A stretch of DNA of 64,000 nt, from contig VWZS01001989.1 in NCBI GenBank assembly GCA_013397075.1, positions 51,048 to 115,047 of the forward strand, read 5' to 3'. A model generated the notes under the pieces. The model worked only from the letters and a program-made list of their open reading frames with translations, was not told the DNA's origin and ran no database searches. Below, one piece after another: positions 50,200 to 60,349 of this stretch. How positions within the stretch are numbered: position 1 is the first letter of the stretch; the number at the start of each line of letters is the position of its first letter. The translations under genes and the position numbers were made by a program. Source of the DNA: Rhabdornis inornatus (taxonomy: Eukaryota; Chordata; Aves; Passeriformes; Rhabdornithidae).

Positions 50200-50739
50200 T
50201 GTCCTGGTTTAAAAGACAAGGGTCTGCCAAGGAAGGCAGGAACTTTCCTGGGACGGAAAATATGGCACCCCCGCCCTCTGAATTATTCTAACTTTGAAAT
50301 GACGGGGCTTTCAGGCAGAGCTATGGGAGAAGGAGCAGCAGCTGGTTCCCAGTGTGTGTGTGTATAACAAGGCAAACAAACAGCAGCCCCGGCACAGCCC
50401 CGAGCAGAGGCAGAGCCCCAGTCCCAGCCTTCTCCCGGCCGCGGGCACCTTCCCCTGGGTGCAGTTCCGGGCACAGCCGGCAGGGGCGCTGCTGGCTCCC
50501 GGCCGGGCAGGGCGGCTGCGATGGTTCCCCGCGCCTGCAGGGGGCGCTGTGGCGCGAGCTCGGCCGCCTCTCCACACGGGAATGGCGACTCAGGTGACGG
50601 GAGAGAGAAAATGACTCCCTTGTGAAACTCATGGGGGTAGCCGGTCCCACTGCCACTCCAAGTAGCAGGCTGGACTGTAGCAATAGCCTTGGAGCAGCGG
50701 GCTGGAAAAGCAGAGGCGAGCACACTTAGGGTGGAAAAC
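50200..50739 (-). mobile_element. Solo LTR, avian ERVL type (approximate right end)
   Basis: The left edge, TGTCCTGGTTTAAAAGACAA then GGGTCTGCCAAGGAAGGCAG, followed by TCTGAATTATTCTAACTTTG and AAATGACGGGGC, is the complement of a widespread passerine ERVL LTR 3' end. The GC-rich block 50380-50600 may be its U3/R region or an older host sequence. The right end is uncertain. It sits next to a 14-bp tandem GTGACCTGAGACA(G). Confidence 0.6.
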
Positions 50740-51048
50740 TGTTGATTTGGCACAGCCTGGTTTTTGGTAGTGCGGGAGGGTCACAGAAGTGGCTTCTGTG
50801 AGAAACTGCTAGAAGCTTCCACCATGTCTGACAGAGCCAATCTCTGATGGCTTTGAAGGTGGACATGCTGCTGGCCCAATTAGAGAGGTTGGTCAGGCCT
50901 CTGTGATGTATTTAAGAAGAAAATCAAAACAGGGCACGTGCAGTTTTTTTTCCAGGGGCAGCGAGGCGCTGTCGCCGGGGCCATTGCGGCACAGTCCATG
51001 GCAATTGCCACTGCATCTGCCACCATCTTGGTGTGGCCCGCATCGAGC

Positions 51049-51556
51049 TGTGCTGGTTTGAAAGCAAAACCAGTGAGAGACTCCAAGTCAGAAATACAAT
51101 TTAATAGGAAAAAAGAAAAAAAAATACATGCAATAGTAGAAAAGAAAACTACTGACAGAGTCAGAATACAACCTGACACCCTGCTAGTTAGGGTGGTGGT
51201 AGCAGTCCAGATGAAGTGGTCTTGTTGAAGTAGTGATCCTGTAGAAAGGTCTGGTAGCTCTTGTCCTCTGGAAACCAGTAGGTAAGGGCTGCGTCGGTGT
51301 TCCAAATCTCCCTTTTTATCTGGGTAGGAAATGTTTGGCTCCTCCCCCCGGGCGAAGCATCTCCCAATGGGATGATGTAATTTTATCAGTCATGTAGTGG
51401 GACTCAATGCCCCATTAAGAGAAGATATCTTCCTGGAGGAATGATGGGTCGTGGAAAAGATAAAGAACACTGCCTCACCTGGTTCTTAACAGATGACCCA
51501 TTAGCAGAGGATATCTCCCACACAGATAAGCATCACTGCCCCATCCGGTTTCAACA
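51049..51556 (-). mobile_element. Nested ERVL-type LTR on the opposite strand
   Basis: On the + strand it runs TGTGCTGGTTTGAAAGC ... CCGGTTTCAACA (TG...CA ends). Read on the minus strand it has a TATA-like GATAAAAAGG and a TATTAAATTG signal before the 3' end TTTGCTTTCAAACCAGCACA. Its insertion splits the longer plus-strand LTR. No clean target duplication was visible, so the outer limits could be off by tens of bases. Confidence 0.65.
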
Positions 51557-52430
51557 GATGGTGATAGAATATATACTTTCGGGCACATCTTTACATTGTA
51601 ACCTAGGACATGAGCCTTGCCTCCCTGGCTCCCCTAGCCAGCCACACTGCAGGAGGAAGGGCAGGAGTGGCGGTGGTGCTTCTCATTCCCGGCTCCCCGC
51701 ATGAAGAGAGGCGTTAAATAGCACCCGGTGCTGTGGTACCTGGCACTACCCACACAGTGGTGGCAGGGCTGAAACATGGCAAAAGACTCCCCAGTGCGGA
51801 ACCTAGGCAAGATCAACGTCTCAGCACTGTGAAATGCTGCAACAATCTTTGAATTAGTGGAACTTGTTGGCAATGGTATCTATGAGCAGCAGTTTTTCTT
51901 CTAGTCGGGGAAGAGGACGAAGTAAGGACATGTGAAGGAGAACAACACGGCAGCACCAAGGTCAGTGGAAAAGAAAGAGGTGGGGGGAAGTGCTCCAAGC
52001 ATCAGAGCTGAGATGCCTCTGCAAACCGTGGTGAAGACTATGGTGAGACAAACTGTCCCCCTGTGATGCATGAAGTCCATGGGGGATATGGAGATCCACT
52101 TGCAGCCTGTGGGAAAAGTGCTCACATCAGAGTGGGTGGATGCCAGAGAAAAGCTGTGATCCACTGGGAGACCTGAATAGAGAGAGAGGGCCCCTGCTTC
52201 CAGAGAGAGAGAGAGAGAGAGCTCTTGCTTCCAAACTAGAGCAGCCTATCCTTAAAAGACTACACCCCACGGACAAGTGACCCTCACCACAACAGTTTTG
52301 GGAAAACTGCCTGTGGGAGGGACCACACAACATAGCAGGAAAAAGACTTGTCTCCCTGAGCAAACAGAAAAAGATCCTGGGTGACTAACTCATCAAAACC
52401 TGCATGCCCTATCTCCCCACACTGTTAGTG

Positions 52431-52464
52431 GGAAGGAAGGAAGGAAGGAAGGAAGGAAGGAAGG
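52431..52464. repeat. (GGAA)n microsatellite
   Basis: Eight and a half uninterrupted GGAA units inside the long LTR. Confidence 0.95.
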
Positions 52465-52716
52465 ATTAGGGGGGAAAAGGTGTTTTAAAGGCTTAATTTT
52501 CTTCCCGTTATCTTCCTCTGTCTCTGTTAATAATAAATTCATACCTTTAAATTTGAACCTGTTTTGCCTTTTAGAGTGTTTTTTCTTCCAGTCCTTATCT
52601 CAACTCATGAGCCCTTCATTAATTTTTTTCCCTCTCCTCTGACTGACGGTAGCAGGACAGAGTAAGCAAAAGACTTTCCTGAGTGCCTGGCGTTTGGCCA
52701 GTGTCAAACCACGACA

Positions 52717-53149
52717 CACCTCCTCCCATTCTCCTGATATGAGCAAGTCTTTCACGTACTGCAATAACCTTATTCCTAGAGATTGAATAAATTAACCTCT
52801 TCTCCCTCTTGTTCTCACTCAAAAGCAAAAACTGTTTACTAGGTTCTATAAGTAGGTATCCCCAGAAAGCATCCCTTAGCAGTGTGAGGAGGGAACCCAA
52901 CTCGAGATGGTACAGGGATCTGGGATGGTGGGGTGCCTGGATGTAATAGCCTATTCTTAGGTCCTGCATCATAACTGGCAGGACAGGAGTGTTATAGGGA
53001 GGCGTACACAGCTTCAAAAGACGCGCCTTTAGCTCAGCAACAGACTGCAACCCCTTCTTTCCTTCCTTTGAAAGAGGGTATTTCTTTTTAGACACCAGTT
53101 GTCCAGGTTGCCTCAGAGTAATCTGGAGAGGCCCCATGTTATAAACAAC
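52717..53149 (-). pseudogene. Endogenous retrovirus pol remnant: start of reverse transcriptase (ERV1/gamma-like)
   Basis: The minus-strand frame from 53137 reads QPGQLVSKKKYPLSKEGKKG, then the conserved YNTPVLPV and a DLR-like motif, and further on RDAFWGYLLIEPSKQFLL. This is the N-terminal fingers/palm region of a gammaretrovirus-like reverse transcriptase. The catalytic YxDD region, RNase H, gag and most of pol are missing, and the frame then runs into an unrelated LTR. It follows directly after a same-strand LTR (53150-53720) with no gag between, so it is an internally deleted, non-functional copy. Confidence 0.75.
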
Positions 53150-53720
53150 TGAGACCCCAAGTGGGAACGAGTTATAAAAATTTTATGGAGAACTAATAAA
53201 AAAAATCACAAAGCAAAAGGGACAGTGCTGGGAGGGTGGCCAACCGCCAGAGGCTAGTCCACAAAATGGTCGCCCCTTCTTTTATATCCCTGGTCTTGCA
53301 TCAGCCAAAAACATATTCATAATATTCATATGTCATACATATTCCAGCATTTTCCTTATATATCCCTAGCCCCTCCAAAAGTCTGCCAGATAACTTTTCT
53401 TTGCCATCCATTGATGGAGACCTTCTTGCAACTTGGTTGGAGGTGAGGTGTTGTCATGCCAAGTACCCCCAGTGACAAGCTTCCCCCAAGCTTCCTGGAT
53501 GTCCCATGGAAGGGGCATGTGTACACGCCCTCCCCATGTCTCTGACAACCCTGACAACCAGAACTGTCTGGTGGCAACAATACAGACCGGAGAAGAGAGG
53601 ATTAAAGGGGTCCAAAAACAACCTACAAGAACAGAGTTACACATCAAAAGAACTTTAAACCTTAATAAAACTTCTTTTAACACAGATAATATCCATTACT
53701 AATTTTTGAGAGACAATCAC
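53150..53720 (-). mobile_element. ERV LTR, minus strand; same family as 57113-57643
   Basis: Read on the minus strand it matches the LTR at 57113-57643 over several blocks: the GAAGTTTTATT segment near the start, CATGACAACACCT(C/G)ACCTCC, CAAGTTGCAAGAA, GGAGGGGC(T/C)AGG and TATAAAAG. It then ends about TTGGGGTCTCA. It appears to be the 5' LTR of the pol remnant at 52717-53149. Confidence 0.75.
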
Positions 53721-53844
53721 CTCACCACCCATCTATAACATGAGGGTTTAGCCAAATGGGTGCACCAGAAATGGGGACATCCAGGAGAAAAAGCCACTTC
53801 CACATAGGTCCAAGAATGCAGAATACCTGTTTCACTTGATATGG

Positions 53845-53995
53845 TAAAAACTATCATAGCTGGCTGCCCAGTTTGTCAGCATTCTCTTAAGTGACCAGTC
53901 CCACATATAGTTAAAGGATACTTAAATTGAGGAAAACGATCTGGGCAGATGTGGCAAATGGATTACACAGGACTGTTACCTTGAGACTGTGGGTG
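53845..53995 (+). pseudogene. Endogenous retrovirus integrase remnant
   Basis: In one frame, CPVCQH (zinc-finger CxxC; Cys codons from 53865) is followed by WQMDYTGLLP (from 53952), the start of the retroviral integrase catalytic core with its first Asp. Two in-frame stops lie between them. The remaining D and E residues are not found. Plus orientation, so it does not belong to the minus-strand reverse-transcriptase piece beside it unless the locus was inverted. Dead. Confidence 0.65.
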
Positions 53996-55253
53996 TAGGT
54001 TTCTCTGTGAAAGCTGGTTGCTGTACCTTACACTGCACACCAAAGCTGATCCCTGCCCAGTTGCAGTGTCCAGGCCCCCGGGTTGCTCTCCCAGAACCAC
54101 AAGCTCTGTAAAGCACCAGGTCCCAATGGGCAGGCACAGCCGATGGTGTCACAGCACCTGACCTCGGCACTCCTCACCATAGAGGAACTCCCATAAATCC
54201 AGAGTAGTATTCACTACCTTTAAGTAAACAAACCCAAATCCTCCACCCTGGCTCCATAATGGCCCAGGGAGGACTGGGGGTGTAGGAACAATATCTCCCT
54301 GTTTTCCCTCTCTTGGAAGCTGGGAATACAAAAGACTTGAAGCTGGCCCTGTATCAGACTACAGATTTTGAAGATAAGGCAAAGAACTTCCAAGCCCTCG
54401 CTGTTCATTCCTTATCACATAGCCTCCCTCTGCTATATGCCTCGACCACATTTCTCCACGCTCCCCTTCAACCAATCCTTTCCCAAACTAACCATAAAAC
54501 CATATTGTGCACTCTGGGCATGGATGGCCAAGACCCTTTCTCAGCACCTCTTATTGCTCCCTCTGAGAGTCCATGTCCTTAACTACCTCTGGGAGAATGT
54601 GCAAACCATCTCAACATTCTCCCAAATGACCCTTTGGAGGTATTTTGGGATCATCATCCCTATAGTGGAGACCCTTTTTTGACTTTCCTTTGTTGCCCAC
54701 TCTGAACATCCTGCCATGTTTTACTCCCCAAAATTGAATCACCGGTGAGATTTGCCAAGACTCTTTCTCAGCTTTCCCTTACTTCCCCCCACTGGGCATC
54801 CATGTCCAGTGGTCCCTTCCTGTGGACTCTTCATAGACCCCCTTGGTCCGCCTCTCATCTGCCTTCTGGACAGTCTTGGGTACCCAGTCAATTGCCCAGT
54901 GCCAGCCAATGCCAAAGGGAGCTGGTCACCAAAAATCAGTGAGGCGTGCCTCTAGCTCCTCTTGCCATGTGCCGGACCCAGACAGTGGAAGGATCCCAGA
55001 CAGGTCCCCAGTTACCAGGAAAATCCACAAACACCAGAGGTTTGTATCCAAAAAGGAGACAGAGGAGTCCTTCAACTTTATTTGAATAAAAGGAGAGAGT
55101 CCACCAGGGCACACACCTGTGGGTATGGGGAGGCAGTTAAGCAATAGAGCAGAAAGTACTGGGGAGTTGATAATTGGTGCAGATATCTTGGCTTTGGTAG
55201 GCCAGAAGCCATGGGAACTTCAAACAGAAATCTGAGGGAGAAAGGAAAAGGAA
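53996..55253. other. ERV-derived debris with a diverged local duplication
   Basis: No intact frame. Two related blocks start near 54525 (GGCCAAGACCCTTTCTCAGC) and 54755 (TGCCAAGACTCTTTCTCAGC) and share the following GTCCATGTCC / ATCCATGTCC region. A purine-rich tract (GAGGGAGAAAGGAAAAGGAA) at 55234-55253 immediately precedes the next LTR and looks like a retroviral polypurine tract, so part of this is probably the 3' internal region of that element. Confidence 0.5.
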
Positions 55254-55463
55254 TGCTGTGGTTTGTTTTAAGGTAGTGAAGTGAGACTGCAGCTGCAAGG
55301 ATTGTAGTTAAGCAATATTGATAAGAAACATGAACAATGTGGTTACTGCTTGGCTGGAGAAAATTCTATTCAAAGCTGTAAGGCTATATAAACTGAGTTC
55401 TGTAATCAATAAATTGACTTCGGCATTGGCATTACCTGGAGTCCCATCCCTCAATTGCTGACA
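55254..55463 (+). mobile_element. Short ERVK-type LTR (3' LTR with polypurine tract)
   Basis: About 210 bp, TGCTGTGGTTTG ... CAATTGCTGACA. It has a TATA box CTATATAAAC at about 55384 and AATAAA at 55408-55413, followed by the U5 ATTGACTTCGGCATTGGCAT. The upstream polypurine tract indicates the 3' LTR of a plus-strand element. Confidence 0.7.
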
Positions 55464-55549
55464 AGAGGACTTTTCTCCCTCTCTCAGTTTCAGAGGGTGC
55501 AGCCTCCTTTTATCCTAACTCCCGGCTGCTGCAGTGCATATTTATGTTA

Positions 55550-56145
55550 TTTATTTAGTTTATTGCTATAATGGTTTGTTCCTGTGTACCCCTATGCTTT
55601 CCCCAATTGGTTTGTCCCCAGGTTGTATCCACCCCTAAAACTACCTTGTTTGGCATTTCCCGCCCCTTGTCTGTCATTGTAACCCTGACCCTTCCTCCAG
55701 CACCTTCCTTGTCAGTCTTACCCTGGGCCAATCCCTGGTTGTTCCACTGCTTTGGAAATCCCCTATTACTCGATGCCCCATTGGCCCATGTGACCTTTGC
55801 TCCGCCCCCTACTTCTCTCATTGGTTGTAAACCTGTAAGACCCTGCCCTCCACCCCTCCACCTGTAAGACCCTGCCCTCCACCCCTCCCCTAAGGGCCCT
55901 TTATTGGTCAATTGTTTTTCCCCACCCCCTGGTCTGCCCCCGTATTTAATCCCGAGTCCAGGCGTGTTCAGGGCTTTTTGCCTCTGAACCCTCCAACCTC
56001 AATAAATTTTTTGGGACCTCAGAAGCTGAGAGCCTCCCTCGCCTCCTTTACCCAACCCTGGACACAAGCCACACTGAAGAGCTGCTGGCTCTTAAGGTTC
56101 TGCCTCCAGGAAATCTTACCCTGGGGCAGTTCCCCACACCTGACA
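55550..56145 (+). mobile_element. ERV1-type LTR with repeated CCAAT motifs
   Basis: C-rich U3 with several ATTGG/CCAAT elements (CCAATTGG, GGCCAATCC, CATTGGCCC, CATTGGTTG, TATTGGTC), a TATA-like CGTATTTAATCC at about 55940 and AATAAA at 56001-56006. U5-like sequence runs on to CCCCACACCTGACACA. The left end is uncertain. Inside is an exact 29-bp tandem duplication (55831-55859 and 55860-55888). Confidence 0.65.
55831..55888. repeat. 29-bp tandem duplication inside an LTR
   Basis: ACCTGTAAGACCCTGCCCTC plus nine more bases occurs twice head to tail without a mismatch. U3 enhancer-like duplications of this size are common in gammaretroviral LTRs. Confidence 0.9.
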
Positions 56146-57112
56146 CAGCACCGGTGTGCACATAAAGAGCTAGCCTAGGCTCCGGTAGGCTGTGTCACCC
56201 AGCCACATGTTGCCCTCTTCCTTAGCCCATTGGCTGAGGTACTAGGAAGGTACAGCCTTCCTGAACCACCTACCACATATTTCCCCCTTGAACCAGTCAC
56301 TTTACCCCAAAGTTCAGAACTTCAGGCTTATGCAGACCCTTGTCTGTTTCAGGGGACAAGCTTCTTGGGCTCTGTAACAAACATGCTACCCAAAGTTAGT
56401 AGAGACATTAAGACCCATTTCAAAGACGTTCACACCCATACCTTCATTAATCAAATTGTTTGTAAAGACATTAGCTTTCCTTTAATTCTTTTGACCTTCT
56501 GCCCTTTTCCCTGCAATGTGTTGAGCCTGTCATTAGTGGGAGCCCCTGCACTAGCCAAAGATGGCAGCCTCTAACTGACACAGGTCCGCTGTACACCCCA
56601 AAACTTCTGACTGCCACCCCCACAGGTGATTTCCACACAGGAAAGAACTTCTACCACATGTTCAGGTAGAAATTGCTGCTGAAGGGTTTCTGCCTGTTGC
56701 CTCTTGCCCCGTTGCTGGGCAGTGCTGAGCAGGGCCTGGCTTCAGCCTCTTATAACCCCCTCTTTAGATATTCACCTAGCAACAGTGAGTGCTCCTGCAG
56801 AGCTTCTGAGGCAGCTGGGTCTGAGGAGAAAGAGCCCTGCGAAAAGGATCACAAGGCAAAGACATCATTGTCCTTCACACAAGGTGAAAGCCAGGCTGCC
56901 TCCAATGGGACAAGTTCCTCCACTTGCCTGACTGCAAAGCTTGCTATACAAGACAAAAATGCTGTCTACTCCTCGCCTCCCTAGCTCAGATGCCCTGTAA
57001 AATTGAGTTGCAGCATGGCTGAGGCTGTAGAAAGGAAAAGGATGGGATTGGTTACAGCAGGGAAAATGCACGGATGCAGTTTGGCCTGGTTTGGAGTGTT
57101 ACAGTAGGTGGA
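56146..57112. other. Region between LTRs, no recognised gene
   Basis: May include internal ERV sequence after the LTR at 55550-56145, but no gag, pol or env motif was recognised. The open stretches are short. Confidence 0.4.
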
Positions 57113-57643
57113 TGTGATGATTTGCTCTCACAATTAAGGGATGAATATTATGTGTATATTATGAGAAGTTTTATTGATGTATAGTTATGTTATTGTAGTT
57201 TGTTGTTTGGATGTTCTCTGTTCTCCCTATAGTCCTGTTCCCCACCCCTGTATTGTTGCCACCAGACAGCCTTAGTTGTCAGAGACATGTGGAGGGAGGG
57301 CACATGTGCACATGTGCCGCTTGCATGGGCAGCTGGGAATAGGGAAGGCTTGTTACTAGGAGGCGCTGCATGACAACACCTGACCTCCAATCAAGTTGCA
57401 AGAAAGTAGTCTCCACCAATCGACAGCAAAGGAGAGTTGACTTACAGACTTTGGGAGGGGCCAGGGTTGGCTGATGCAACACCAGGGGTATAAAAGGCAG
57501 AGCATCTGTTTTGTAGATGAGCATGTGGCAGTTGGTCACACGCTCCCAGCACGCTGCCCTTTTTCCTGATTCAGTCCTTTGTTGTATTTGTTAAGGTTTA
57601 ATAAACCTTCTAAAATTTTAAAAGCAAGGGGCCATTTCTCACA
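57113..57643 (+). mobile_element. ERV LTR, plus strand; inverted relative to 53150-53720
   Basis: 531 bp with perfect inverted ends TGTGA ... TCACA. It has a TATA box GGTATAAAAGG near 57487 and polyadenylation signal AATAAA at about 57600. It matches the minus-strand LTR at 53150-53720. No matching target duplication was found at the flanks. It ends only 36 bp from the polyadenylation signal of the FSIP2-like gene. Confidence 0.8.
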
Positions 57644-57678
57644 GGAGGAAGCACAAGCAAGGCCTTAGAAGTAAACTC

Positions 57679-57684
57679 TTTATT
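57679..57684 (-). terminator. Polyadenylation signal of the FSIP2-like gene
   Basis: TTTATT on the + strand, i.e. AATAAA on the minus strand, about 250 nt after the stop codon of the FSIP2-like reading frame. Confidence 0.6.
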
Positions 57685-57936
57685 GATGGAACAAGGGTTG
57701 GGGTTTGCCGTCCAGGGGGTCTTCAGCTCTCCTGCCACACATCTCGCTTGCCTCAGACGAGTTTTGGGTTCACTGATCTGAGCTGTGCTCCAGCCTGGGA
57801 AGGGGGCTGGGGACTCTCCGGAGGGACAATCTGTTGGGAAAACTGTAGGTCCACGGAGGGGAGAGTGTCCCTTAGCAGGATAGCTCTCCTCTCTGCCTTG
57901 GGATGTGGCTGGGTTTTGGACAGGTCATTGAAAATT

Positions 57937-60347
57937 CTATTCAGGGGGCAGTACAGGCAGACACTTACAAATCCACCCTAATACAGACGGAAGGGTCTGT
58001 TTTGCCGTGGTCCTTGTATCTGAAGTGTTGCCTGAGGCTGCTGGATTCTCTTCTCTTACCAAGCTCTTCTTCACCACTGTAGGATCCACAGGCTTCATGG
58101 CTTTGGCACAGCCAGTCTCTTCTGCTTGGAGCTGTGGTTTTAAGGGAGGCAACTTTAGTCCCACACTCATTTCCTGGCTTTGCTGTTTGGATGCTCTAGG
58201 GAATCCTGGCTGCATCTGTCTCTTGGAGACCTTACCCTTGGGAAACTCCAGGATTTTGGTGTACTCGCAGCTGGAGTCTCCTTCAAACTGAGAAGCTATC
58301 ATTGACTTCAAGAGGCAGCGTACACTGTTAACAGCTTGGATGGTGAGCTTGTCAAGGGCAGCCTGTACACGAGCCCTGTTTGAGGAGGCTGCTTCAGCTT
58401 CCTCGGATGTGTCTGCTTGGGTGGCTCCTCCATCAACAGGCTGCTCCTTCCGCCTGGCTACCTTCCTTGGCTTAGAAGCTTCAGACTCCAGATGGTCCCC
58501 CAAGCTCTCCAACACCATTGCTAGAAGCTCTTTGGCCACCATTTCTATTTCCTGACGGTGGTCTAGAAATATCTCTGCAGGCTCTGTTCTCTTGCAGCTG
58601 CTGAAATCACTTCCTCTGATCCCCTGGGCAGCATTCCTTAAAAAGTTGACACGCTGGTTCCAAGGAACCTTCGGCCTTGCAAACATTTTGTACACAATGG
58701 TCTCAAGCAGGTTTTGGAGCTTCTGCGCTTTTGCTGCAGTCAGCTGCTCAAAGACAGCTTTAAAGAGGCCATCAGCAGTGTTGTCTGGCTTCCTCTGGGA
58801 GTCAGCAGCAGAGCCCAGCTCAGATCTGGAGTAGGTTTGGCCCTTGTCTGAAGCTATTTTCCCTCTTCTGAATCTCCCTGATTTCAGGAGGGTCTTTTTG
58901 CTCTTCTGTGGACGCAGGCAAGAAGGTTTCTGAGGCTGTGGCTGCTGCTTCCCCCAGCAGGAAGCGTTACTGTCAGTGGTTCCTGGCAGTTTGGGACCAT
59001 CCTTTAATTCGGCCTGAAGTGGCAGAAGCCATTCCTGAAAGGTCACACCAGGTTGTGGGTCATGTTGCTCGGCCCCTGCGTGCTGAGGATTCCCACGGGC
59101 CAAGGCCAGCACTCTGCTTCAGCCAGGCCACGAGGGCAGGAGAGAAGGGCTTCCCTCAGCACTGCATGTGCCTGCACATGGCTCTGCTGCCCGTGCCCAG
59201 CTCAGCACCCTGCGCTGGCTCAGCTCCCAGCCGCGGAGTCCTTTCCCCACCACAGCGCCCGGCACAGCAGCACAGCCCTGCACAGTCCTGTGCCCCTGAA
59301 CACAATGCTTTGCCTACCTCTTGCTGCCTCAAGATCTTCTCTAACTGCAGCTTGATCCTGGTCAGGTACTGCCTGTACTCGTTGAACTCCTTCAGAGTGC
59401 AAACCACCTATGGAGGGGCGAGGGCAGAATCCCCCAAACCCTGTCAAGCCACGCAGACGGCCTTCCCTGAAACAGCCTGACCCCAGCAGGAGGGGAGCTG
59501 CCTCCAAGTCCTCCCCCCATATCCCAGTGTTTTGGCCACTGATGTCCTCCCAGCCAGGGCTGAACAGGCAGCGTGGGGCAGGCTGAGAAGGGCAGGACTG
59601 GGACTTGTCAGGGGGATGTTGGCTCTGCTTCTGCTCCCAGGGACACCAGCGCACGGCCCTGCCCTCTGACAGCAGTAGGCAGCTGCAGCAAGGGCGGTGG
59701 GAGCCCTGCTTGAAGAAGGCTGTTCTAGATCAGCCCAACACCCAAACCTACCCAATTGTCACTGGTGATGACGCCCTGTCTCTTCAGCAACTGCAGGATG
59801 TCCTTGCGCTTGTGGTAGTCCCGAAGGTGGGGGTCATGCAGGCGGTTGTATTGCACTGGTGGTGCAGGGTTGTGGATGTAGGAATCATCCAGGTTGAAAG
59901 AAGGACATGGCCCGTTAAACTGTAAGAGACATTTCCCAGAGTATGAAGGAGGCAGGAGAGAGCAACAAAGAGGTGCCATGCGGAACTTGTGAAAAGCTGC
60001 CAGAAACCAATGAAAGGAAAAAACAAGTGCTTCTTCTCCGTGTTCCAGGGAGCCTGGAGCTTCCCTTTGCTGTCCAGCCCTTTCTGATTGAAGGGCTGCA
60101 GATCCTGCTGTAGGTGGCCTAAAGAACTCTGCATGATGAGGACAACATAAAAGAGGAGAACTTTTCTTCCTTTCTCTTCTTCCTTTACCTTTTCTCCCAG
60201 CTTTCCCGTGCAGAAGACAGGCTTGGATCTGGGTATCACAGGGATCTTGACTCCAAGAGGGAGGTCCAGTAGGTCAGAATCCATTTCAGTCATATCTCCT
60301 TCTCCCAGGTGTGGTCTTCTGTGGCCAGTCTGTGAAGACACAGACAT
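57937..60347 (-). CDS. FSIP2-like protein (fibrous sheath-interacting protein 2 family), compact form
   Basis: Minus-strand exons: 60347-60189 (or from an acceptor at 60329), 59919-59752, 59407-59318 and 59034-57937 (stop). All junctions are GT-AG and phase 0, giving 504 residues if the ATG at 60347 is used. The N-terminal exons carry the family's conserved stretches: LLDLPLGVKIPVIP, then RLHDPHLRDYHKRKDILQLL with GVITSDN, then VVCTLKEFNEYRQYL. The last exon is Lys/Gln-rich and has alpha-helical segments (EIEMVAKELLAMVLESLGDH; QAVNSVRCLLKSMIASQFEG) reminiscent of the repeated FSIP2 body. In mammals FSIP2 binds AKAP4 in the sperm-tail fibrous sheath and has about 6,900 residues; this copy is drastically shorter. 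An upstream first exon is likely, because an acceptor-like TGTCTTCACAG lies within the putative start. No frameshift is seen. Germline or sperm function is inferred. Confidence 0.8.
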
Positions 60348-60349
60348 TT

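Larger units (their letters stand above)
50740..52716 (+). mobile_element. Long avian ERV LTR, interrupted by another LTR at about 51049-51556
   Basis: It begins TGTTGATTTGGCACAGCCTG and contains a TATA-like TGTGATGTATTTAAGAAG near 50905. It also has blocks familiar from avian LTRs (GTGGTGAAGACTATGGTGAG; GGAGATCCACTTGCAGCCTG), a GGAA microsatellite, AATAAA in TTAATAATAAATTCATACC near 52529, and an end at about 52716 (GGCGTTTGGCCAG ... ACGACA). Without the insert it is about 1.45 kb. Family assignment is by recognition only; ends are approximate. Confidence 0.6.

Noticed and set aside
50321..50753. Several overlapping 130-155 residue open frames on the minus strand
   Set aside because: They lie inside a GC-rich LTR; multiple frames are open at once and none resembles gag, pol or env.
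59035..59112. Methionine start at 59112 for the large FSIP2-like exon
   Set aside because: The 26 codons before 59034 are intronic: a clear CTTTCAG acceptor and matching phase with the upstream exon place the exon start at 59034.
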